A stretch of DNA of 5,971 bases from Dehalococcoidia bacterium. Lineage in GTDB: Bacteria > Chloroflexota > Dehalococcoidia > Dehalococcoidales > E44-bin46. Below are positions 1 to 5,166 of the stretch, piece by piece. The DNA is taken from contig CP070810.1 in NCBI GenBank assembly GCA_020343755.1, positions 956,523 through 962,493 of the forward strand. Direction: 5' to 3'. The notes beneath the pieces were generated by a model that made no database searches, was not told where the DNA came from, and saw nothing but the letters and a program-made list of their open reading frames with translations. The first letter of the stretch is position 1; each line of letters begins with the position of its first letter. The translations under genes and the position numbers were made by a program.

Positions 1-275
1 ATTAGTTTACTTATAGATATTATGGCTAGATCGAAATGATAGAGATTTGTCCTAAGCGCTGGAACTGTTTCTAAGAGCCCTTTAATATGCATGCTATTTA
101 TTTTATCAGTTACAGCCTGTACCCTAAATGAATCGAACATGTCCAGCACTTGCTCCCGGCCATACTCAACCTGCAGAAAACCGTCACCGGCACATCTAAA
201 CAACACCTCCTTTCTTGTTTCAGTTGCAGGCATAGTATCGACAATAACATTATATCTCCCTTCAGTCACCTTCAT
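1..275 (-). CDS. pxpB: PxpB/KipI-family protein (5-oxoprolinase subunit B or allophanate hydrolase subunit 1 type), C-terminal part cut off by window edge
   Basis: The minus frame starting at ATG 273-275 stays open to the left edge, giving 91 residues with no stop. Residues 29-41 (AGDGFLQVEYGRE) and 66-82 (GLLETVPALRTNLYHFD) match the start of the KipI/PxpB fold, where a 'GD..L.VEFG.EI' strand is followed by 'G..E.VPA.RS..V.YDP'. Family members pair with a PxpC/KipA subunit and act in ATP-dependent 5-oxoproline cleavage, kinase inhibition or biotin-dependent carboxyl transfer; full length is usually 220-250 residues, so over half is missing. The start is supported by GGAAGG seven bases upstream. 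The gene lies 46 bp after bioY on the same strand, probably in one operon. The next gene downstream, outside the window, is expected to encode the partner subunit. Family assignment is fairly secure; which of the three roles applies cannot be decided here. Confidence 0.78.
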   Translation of the reverse strand, partial: MKVTEGRYNVIVDTMPATETRKEVLFRCAGDGFLQVEYGREQVLDMFDSFRVQAVTDKINSMHIKGLLETVPALRTNLYHFDLAIISISKL

Positions 276-321
276 ATTCTTACCTTCCCTTTTCCTTATT
301 CTAGCGGCCTCTGATAAGTAA

Positions 322-984
322 CTAATAGCGGAGGCGCCACTTTGCCCATTTATCTTTATCTACCTCTCCGTTGTAGGCGCGCTTGGGTATTATTCCCCGT
401 GTTATAGCTGCCGCTACCACAGCCTTGGTTATGTCACCGGCTATGAAGGGAATAGCTCCCATCCTAAGGAGGGTGTTGAAGGTTGCTGGTTCTCCTTTCA
501 CCAAGTTGAGCCATAGCCCAAGCTGCAGGAGCCCCGGGATATAAATCAGAACAAAATTGGCAAAGAGCATAAGCCCGAGCATGCTGAAAAAGCTTCTTGA
601 CCTAATGTACCTATCGGTGAGGTAACCCAAAAACAGAGCGGCAAAGATGAAGCCGATTATGTATCCCCCAGTAGGGCCAGCAAGGTAACCCGTGCCGCTG
701 TTCAAAGCCGCAAACCAAGGAACTCCCGCAGCACCGAGCCCAGCATAGATAGCCATACTTATCCCCCCCCACCACCTCCCCAGAAGGACACCGGCGAGGA
801 ACACAGCAAAGGTTTGACCGGTTATTGGCACCGGGCTCCACGGAAGATAAAATCTCACCTGAGCCAGAAGCCCAGTGAGACCAGCCATACCTAACGCCAA
901 AATTAATTTCCTCGGTATGCTAAGTTCATATCGCCATTTAAAGGCGTCATATTTGGCTCGATTGATTGTGGCAATTACCTCCAA
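322..984 (-). CDS. bioY: BioY family biotin transporter, S component of an ECF importer
   Basis: This is a 220-residue integral membrane protein (numbered from the TTG start) that binds biotin and delivers it across the membrane with an ECF module (EcfT and ATPases), which is not encoded here. Family marks are PVPITGQTFAVFLAGVLLG (51-69), GPTGGYIIGF (103-112) and a late GDITKA (183-188) matching the conserved D-x-x-K of BioY. About six hydrophobic segments are visible, the usual number. The frame extends upstream to an ATG at 1059, just after the preceding stop, but that ATG lacks a good ribosome binding site. AGGAGG sits seven bases before TTG 984, and the family's hydrophobic core begins soon after, so TTG is preferred. 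The N-terminal 25 residues are hydrophilic. Residues 71-75 (WWGGI) are encoded across a run of eight G. No BirA-type operator was found in the 75-bp leader. Confidence 0.92.
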   Translation of the reverse strand: MEVIATINRAKYDAFKWRYELSIPRKLILALGMAGLTGLLAQVRFYLPWSPVPITGQTFAVFLAGVLLGRWWGGISMAIYAGLGAAGVPWFAALNSGTGYLAGPTGGYIIGFIFAALFLGYLTDRYIRSRSFFSMLGLMLFANFVLIYIPGLLQLGLWLNLVKGEPATFNTLLRMGAIPFIAGDITKAVVAAAITRGIIPKRAYNGEVDKDKWAKWRLRY

Positions 985-997
985 TTTACTTCCTCCT
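981..997 (-). promoter_or_regulatory. Ribosome binding site and TTG start region of bioY
   Basis: On the minus strand this reads AGGAGGAAGTAAATTGG: a full AGGAGG, a seven-base spacer and the TTG initiator. It decides the bioY start against an ATG 75 bases upstream that lacks such a site. The same 17 bases, with one difference, start the flavoenzyme gene upstream. Confidence 0.8.
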
Positions 998-1059
998 AAC
1001 TTTTTCAGGTAACCTCCAAAAGAACTTGTCGGAAGTAAACCTTGCCCTTCTTTTTGCAT

Positions 1060-3015
1060 TTAGTCCAGATAAAAAGAGGTTATAAAACCGCTATGGATAG
1101 CATCCATAATTTTACCCGGTTTAAAGCAATCACTAATTATATGTAATTCTACTGCTAACCCCTCTAGTTTTTTTGCCAGCTCGTCATTTGGCTGGAAACC
1201 TAAGGCTAGTATGACAGTATCAGCTTTAATTTCTTCCTTCTTTCCCCCCGGTATACTTACCAAAATGCCGTGAGGGGTTATTTCATCTAAACAGGTGCTG
1301 GTTAATAAAACCACTCCTTGTTGGTCCAACATTTCCAAGATGGTCATCCGGGTAAGAGGTTCAAGGTCGGCTCCTATTTCTTGCTGCATCTCTATTATTG
1401 TAACCTTTTTTTGTTGCTGGACTAAGTGTAAAGCTGTTTCACAACCAACCATACCTCCGCCTACGATGACGACATTTTCGCCTACCGGTTTTTCGCCCAT
1501 AATAGATTCAATAGCATGGATAACCTGAGGCCGGTCTATGCCAAGGGCTTTAGGTACAATGGGCTTTGACCCAGTAGCCAAGATAAGGACATCAGGATTT
1601 ATTTCCTTTACCGTTTCTTCAGTGACCTCAGCCCCGGTTGTTACTTTCACCCCGGCGGATTGAACTTGATTTTTCAAATATGTTAACAGCCTTCGCATCT
1701 CTTTTTTGAATTCGGGTGTGGAGGCCACCACTAAGTTCCCTCCCAGGTTTTCCCCCTTCCCATAGAGATGAACGTCGTGTCCTTTTCGGGCAGCTACCCG
1801 TGCTGCTTCCATCCCCGCCGGCCCCCCACCCACAACCATCACCTTTTTCCTCACTTTCGCCGGAGCAATGATTCCATAGTCTTTTTCTCTACCTGTGCTA
1901 AAGTTGACGGTACATCTTTGTGGGTAGCCTTTAAAGAAATAACCGATACATCCTTCGTTACAACGGATGCACGGTATTATTTCCTCGAACCTTCCTTCAG
2001 CAGCCTTGTTAGGTAGTTCCGGGTCAGCAATTAAAGCCCTGCCCATAGCGATTAAATCTGCTCTTCCTTCTTGAAGATACATATCAGCATCACGCGGGTC
2101 GACGATACCCCCTACTCCGATAACGGGGACATTTACCACCTCTTTAATTTCCTGTGCCAGATGAATTAGATTGCCCCGTTCTATATACATAGGCGGTTCC
2201 TGCTTATGCATGGTCTCAAAGTTGGTGCCACTCACGTGGACAGCATCAACGCCCTCTTCTTCCAGTAAGCGGGCAAATTCTCTTGTTTCATCTATGGTAA
2301 GGCCACCCTCTACAAATTCGTCTCCGCTAAACCTGTACTGGATGAGGAAATCTGGACCTACCTTAGCCCGGGCATTCTTTACCACTTCTAATGGTACACG
2401 TGCCCTGTTTGCTAAGCTGCCTCCATAAAGGTCTGTTCTCTTATTAGTGTAGGGAGAAAGGAAAGAAGCCAGAAGGTAACCATGGGCCCCATGAAATTCT
2501 ACCCCATCGAAACCTGCCGCCTGTGCTCGTCTGCCAGCCTCACCAAAAGCCTCTATCGTCTCTTGAACCTCCTCTATTTCCATCTCGCGACAGAAATTAG
2601 TCTTCCCCGCCAAGCTACTCATAAATTTACAGGGAATCGCTGACGGGGCCACAGGTAACGTCCCTCCAGTTTGGATAGGGGTGGTCTGCCTCCCGCCATG
2701 GCAAACCTGTAACACTGCTGTAGCCCCATACATCTTAATAGCTTCAGCGAGCCTGCTGAGTCCGTTAATGCACCAATCGTCAAAAACCCCTAACTGGTTA
2801 TAGGCAGACTTACCTTCCTTCTGGATATAGGCATACTCCACAATAATCATGCCAACCCCACCCCTGGCTCTTGCAGCATAGTAATCAACCTGTTCCTTGG
2901 TAACATAACCCTCCGGTGTCGAGAGTCTAGAACACATGGGTGGCATAACGATTCTATTGCGTACCTTTACTTTGCCGATATAGATAGACTGAAAAAGGTG
3001 TAATAACCCTCCCAA
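1060..3015 (-). CDS. NADH:flavin oxidoreductase, old yellow enzyme / 2,4-dienoyl-CoA reductase type, with 4Fe-4S, FMN and FAD sites
   Basis: This 651-residue cytoplasmic enzyme has the full FadH / trimethylamine dehydrogenase layout. Residues 5-340 form the FMN-binding TIM barrel, with RNRIVMPPM (19-27), HGGRQ (106-110) and HGAHGYLLASFLSPYTNKR (175-193). Tyr180 aligns with the proposed proton donor of FadH. Cysteines 349, 352, 356 and 368 (C-x2-C-x3-C-x11-C) form the 4Fe-4S ligand set. A FAD-binding fold starts at VVGGGPAG (394-401) and an NAD(P)-binding fold at IVGGGMVG (517-524). Electrons would pass from NAD(P)H through FAD and the cluster to FMN and then to an activated C=C bond. Such proteins reduce dienoyl-CoAs, enoates or related substrates; the substrate cannot be read from sequence. 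TTG at 3015 is the only plausible start, preceded by AGGAG. The TAA stop directly abuts an unused ATG, and bioY follows 75 bp later. Residues 19-30 and the cofactor motifs all look intact. Confidence 0.93.
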   Translation of the reverse strand: MGGLLHLFQSIYIGKVKVRNRIVMPPMCSRLSTPEGYVTKEQVDYYAARARGGVGMIIVEYAYIQKEGKSAYNQLGVFDDWCINGLSRLAEAIKMYGATAVLQVCHGGRQTTPIQTGGTLPVAPSAIPCKFMSSLAGKTNFCREMEIEEVQETIEAFGEAGRRAQAAGFDGVEFHGAHGYLLASFLSPYTNKRTDLYGGSLANRARVPLEVVKNARAKVGPDFLIQYRFSGDEFVEGGLTIDETREFARLLEEEGVDAVHVSGTNFETMHKQEPPMYIERGNLIHLAQEIKEVVNVPVIGVGGIVDPRDADMYLQEGRADLIAMGRALIADPELPNKAAEGRFEEIIPCIRCNEGCIGYFFKGYPQRCTVNFSTGREKDYGIIAPAKVRKKVMVVGGGPAGMEAARVAARKGHDVHLYGKGENLGGNLVVASTPEFKKEMRRLLTYLKNQVQSAGVKVTTGAEVTEETVKEINPDVLILATGSKPIVPKALGIDRPQVIHAIESIMGEKPVGENVVIVGGGMVGCETALHLVQQQKKVTIIEMQQEIGADLEPLTRMTILEMLDQQGVVLLTSTCLDEITPHGILVSIPGGKKEEIKADTVILALGFQPNDELAKKLEGLAVELHIISDCFKPGKIMDAIHSGFITSFYLD

Positions 3016-3028
3016 TTTACTTTCTCCT
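3012..3028 (-). promoter_or_regulatory. Ribosome binding site and TTG start region of the flavoenzyme gene
   Basis: On the minus strand this reads AGGAGAAAGTAAATTGG. AGGAG lies eight bases before the TTG start codon, and no ATG or GTG is available in frame before the conserved HLFQSIYIG segment. It differs from the bioY initiation region at one base of 17. The stretch just upstream (about 3029-3060) is rich in A and T and could hold a promoter, but no convincing -35/-10 pair was found. Confidence 0.75.
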
Positions 3029-3098
3029 TTCTTTTACATTCTTTAATTTTTTAATCAGCCTTTTCTGGGGGCATTAAATGACACACCCAGCCTGTAAA

Positions 3099-3139
3099 TG
3101 GGGTTCAGGTGGTCGGAGGTTCAAATCCTCTCACCCCGA
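3099..3139 (+). pseudogene. 3' half of a proline tRNA (GGG anticodon), without a 5' half
   Basis: Starting at T3099 the plus strand reads as tRNA positions 33-73. It has T33, anticodon GGG (3100-3102), G37 and T38, then the anticodon-stem 3' strand TCAGG (3105-3109) and variable loop TGGTC. The T arm follows as GGAGG / TTCAAAT / CCTCT (one G-U pair), then the acceptor strand CACCCCG and discriminator A3139. A T-rich run follows (3140-3148), as after many tRNA genes; CCA is not encoded. The acceptor strand would need CGGGGTG on the 5' side, as in bacterial tRNA-Pro, but only TGGGG at 3066-3070 comes near it and no D arm can be drawn. CCTG at 3091-3094 could still pair with CAGG, but the loop would be 11 bases. 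It is therefore read as a remnant or attachment-site copy, not a working tRNA. It overlaps the last codons of livM on the other strand. Confidence 0.62.
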
Positions 3140-4107
3140 TTCTTTTTTAAAGCTCGTTGTCTGATTAAACGATTAACGGCTTCAGGAATTTCCATTATAC
3201 CTCTGGGTAAACCAATCATTACCGCAACTATTATTATTCCCAATATAACAAGGCGAAGCTCTCGTAGCGGAGCTAAAGTATAGTTGATAAACACGATGGG
3301 GAAGGCACCAATTACTGCTCCGGGAAATGCTGCCATGCCTCCAAACATGAGCATGGCAAAACCGAGAAGAAAAATCTCAATGCTAAAAATATTGGGATCA
3401 ATCACACTCATATAATGAGTATAAAAGGCGCCCATGATGCCAGCGATGAAGGCAGAGATACCAAACAGTATCAAAAGGTGTCTATATTCGTCTACGCCCA
3501 GGCTCTTGGCAAAGGGCTCCGAATCACGGAGAGCCATAAATGCTAGCCCAATTGGAGAATTAATAATCTTATAAATGATAAATAGAAATAGAGCGAACAT
3601 ACCCAAAGCAACATAATACCAAGGAACAAAGGAGGTAAAAGTATATTCTCCAACATACAAAGGAGCTAGATTCAACAACCCCCAACTCCCTCCAGTGCCA
3701 ATTGCTCTTCCAGCCCTGGCTAAAACTGGAAGGATGAGATGAACGGCAAAGGTGACCATACCTACATACATACCCCTAAGCCTGAGGCAAGGTAAACCAA
3801 TTAGCAGACCAATTCCCAGTGCTACAGCACCCCCGATCGGAATTCCAAGCCATGGTGACATTCCTAGGTTTTTCGTTAACATCGCCGAGGTATAACCACC
3901 AATACCAAAAAATGCAATCTGGGCAAAAGAGTACACTCTACCATATCCCATAATCAGGTCCCAGCTAGCAACCACCACCGCCCAGATAAAGCTTAAGATC
4001 AACAAGTTCATAAGACGGCGATCATCGTGGATAGCAAGTGGCAGAAGGCTAAACAGCACTAATGAACCGAGGAAAAAATAGGACTTCTTGCTCAGCTTGG
4101 TCACCAT
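3121..4107 (-). CDS. livM: Branched-chain amino acid type ABC transporter permease (LivM family)
   Basis: This 328-residue inner permease of a HAAT-family importer has about ten hydrophobic segments spread over residues 10-305, the normal size. Family marks are GYGRVYSFAQIAFFGIGGYTS (54-74), LPCLRLRGMYVGMVT (105-119), and the cytoplasmic ATPase-contact loop around ALRDSEPFAKSLGVDEYRH (192-210). LMFGGMAAFPGAVIGA (253-268) and GLPRGIME (299-306) close the conserved core. It overlaps livH by 7 bases, with ATG 4107 inside the livH end and a GGAG just before it, so translation is probably coupled; GTG at 4104 is an alternative start. The tail after about residue 310 is variable in the family. Its last residues (NRGERI) and the TGA stop are encoded by the antisense of the tRNA-Pro-like remnant. 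The partner ATPase genes do not follow. Confidence 0.93.
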   Translation of the reverse strand: MVTKLSKKSYFFLGSLVLFSLLPLAIHDDRRLMNLLILSFIWAVVVASWDLIMGYGRVYSFAQIAFFGIGGYTSAMLTKNLGMSPWLGIPIGGAVALGIGLLIGLPCLRLRGMYVGMVTFAVHLILPVLARAGRAIGTGGSWGLLNLAPLYVGEYTFTSFVPWYYVALGMFALFLFIIYKIINSPIGLAFMALRDSEPFAKSLGVDEYRHLLILFGISAFIAGIMGAFYTHYMSVIDPNIFSIEIFLLGFAMLMFGGMAAFPGAVIGAFPIVFINYTLAPLRELRLVILGIIIVAVMIGLPRGIMEIPEAVNRLIRQRALKKNRGERI

Positions 4108-4970
4108 ACTCCAAACAGCCCTTTTGGTCTAAATACTAGCACAATTATCAATATTCCCAGGTAGATAGGTAGCGCCCACACCGCTCCAAAATAATGTATA
4201 GCAAAAACTTCTATTAATGCCAAGATATAGGCAGCAATGGTAGCTCCTTTAATACTGCCTAGCCCACCAAACATTAGAACGGTGAACGCCTTAACAAAAA
4301 CAGTCCAGCCGATAAGTGGGAATAGTGGCAGTCTTGGGACGAGAAGCACAGCACTAATTCCGGCTAAGAGCCCTGCTATGGCAAAGCTATACCCGTACAT
4401 CCTATTTATCGGTATGCCAACAATGTTGGCTCCTACTGGATCTTGAGCCACTGCTTGCATAGCCATCCCGGCTCTGGCTTTCCCCAGGAAAAGGTTAAGG
4501 ATAAAGATGACAGCTATTGTCACCAAAATTATTAACAAGTCCTGTCTGGTGATTGAAGCAACACCATACTCAAAGACACCTTCAACTATACGAGGGAATG
4601 TCCTTGCCTTTGTGCCAAAACGCCAGGTGGCTAAGCTATCTAAAAATAAAGCAGCCCCCAGAGTAACAATGACCGCAGTCCATCGCCACTCAGCAAGCCG
4701 GCGCAACGGATATATAAAAACCCTTTCATAAGCTAGACCAAAGCCAAACATACTGCCTATGCAAATGGCGATGATCAAGCCATAAGGTAATTCAGTGCCT
4801 CTGTGGAGGACGAAAACAATGTAACCAGCCCAGACATAGAGTGACCCTTGAGCAAAATTAAATACCCTGGTTACACCATAAACCAGGGTCAAACCTAAAG
4901 CCATCATCAAATAAATAGAACCAAGTACAGCGCCGGTTATTAACAGGCTTGTCGCCAGAGTTAAGGTCAT
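4101..4970 (-). CDS. livH: Branched-chain amino acid type ABC transporter permease (LivH family)
   Basis: This 289-residue permease pairs with LivM to form the membrane channel of a HAAT importer for amino acids, amides or small organic acids. Hallmarks are ALGLTLVYGVTRVFNFAQGS (24-43), the ATPase-contact loop MQAVAQDPVGANIVGIPINR (171-190), VLMFGGLGSIKGA (231-243) and the terminal FRPKGLFG (280-287). Eight or so hydrophobic segments and the length are typical. The ATG at 4970 has no strong ribosome binding site; a possible short frame ends with TAA three bases before it, which would fit translational coupling. It follows the binding-protein gene after a 196-bp gap with a strong hairpin, an arrangement that often gives more binding protein than permease. 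Substrate is not deducible from the permease. Confidence 0.93.
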   Translation of the reverse strand: MTLTLATSLLITGAVLGSIYLMMALGLTLVYGVTRVFNFAQGSLYVWAGYIVFVLHRGTELPYGLIIAICIGSMFGFGLAYERVFIYPLRRLAEWRWTAVIVTLGAALFLDSLATWRFGTKARTFPRIVEGVFEYGVASITRQDLLIILVTIAVIFILNLFLGKARAGMAMQAVAQDPVGANIVGIPINRMYGYSFAIAGLLAGISAVLLVPRLPLFPLIGWTVFVKAFTVLMFGGLGSIKGATIAAYILALIEVFAIHYFGAVWALPIYLGILIIVLVFRPKGLFGVW

Positions 4971-4973
4971 AGC

Positions 4974-5105
4974 TTATTGTCCAGCCTTCATTTTGGGGAG
5001 GATTATTAGCTCTCTTGCTTGGTCATAGCCAACATCAATCTTGTGCCGATTATAATCCTTGCATAGCCTATACACAAGTGCATAATTGCCCTTTTCCTTG
5101 AACAC
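4974..5105 (-). CDS. Possible small open frame just upstream of livH, product unknown
   Basis: A minus-strand frame of 43 residues from GTG 5105 runs to TAA at 4974-4976 and ends three bases before the livH ATG. The product starts VFKEKGNYALVYRLCK and ends with RELIILPKMKAGQ. Its composition looks protein-like (charged and hydrophobic residues mixed, no low complexity), and it is the longest open stretch here. No family is recognised. The frame is open further upstream to 5144, through the hairpin, with TTG 5114 and CTG 5123 as other starts. None has a well-placed ribosome binding site; the nearest good one, AAAGGAGG, lies in the first arm of the hairpin. It could be a leader peptide coupled to livH, the remnant tail of a second binding protein, or chance. 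Confidence 0.3.
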   Translation of the reverse strand: MFKEKGNYALVYRLCKDYNRHKIDVGYDQARELIILPKMKAGQ

Positions 5106-5108
5106 GAC

Positions 5109-5144
5109 ATACAAAGGAGGCAGGCCCCCCTGCCTCCTTTGTAT
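5109..5144 (-). promoter_or_regulatory. Perfect 16-bp-stem hairpin between the binding-protein gene and livH
   Basis: Bases 5109-5124 are the exact reverse complement of 5129-5144, with a four-base loop (5125-5128, CCCC on the plus strand). It begins 22 bases after the binding-protein stop. Neither strand has the T-run of a standard terminator, so it is more likely an mRNA stabiliser, a leaky terminator or a translation-control stem. On the transcript the first arm carries AAAGGAGG, a ribosome-binding sequence that would be hidden when folded. Such intercistronic hairpins after binding-protein genes are known to set high binding-protein to permease ratios; that role here is inference. Confidence 0.7.
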
Positions 5145-5166
5145 TACTCATCAGCCATGGCAATTA

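Noticed and set aside
91..321. A 76-codon plus-strand open frame
   Set aside because: It lies antisense to the PxpB/KipI-like gene, whose minus-strand reading shows clear family motifs and a ribosome binding site. The plus frame has no recognisable domain.
985..1059. N-terminal 25-codon extension of BioY from ATG 1059
   Set aside because: The ATG follows the previous stop with no ribosome binding site, while AGGAGG lies at ideal spacing before TTG 984. Coupled initiation at 1059 cannot be wholly excluded.
985..1059. BirA (biotin repressor) operator before bioY
   Set aside because: A GGTTTAC half-site can be seen but no facing TTGTNAACC-type half at the right distance, and none was found before the flavoenzyme gene.
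3065..3090. Inverted repeat CTGGG...CCCAG as a livM terminator
   Set aside because: The stem is five bases with a 16-base loop and no T-run follows on the minus strand.
3029..3098. Promoter for the flavoenzyme gene, with TTTACA (minus strand, 3093-3098) as -35
   Set aside because: At 17 bases spacing the -10 position reads AATGCC, and the better TTTAAT is only 14 bases away. The A+T-rich stretch nearer the gene has no paired -35.
3060..3139. A complete tRNA gene on the plus strand
   Set aside because: TGGGG at 3066 gives only partial acceptor pairing, no D stem or D-loop GG can be placed, and the anticodon loop would be enlarged. Only the 3' half is convincing.
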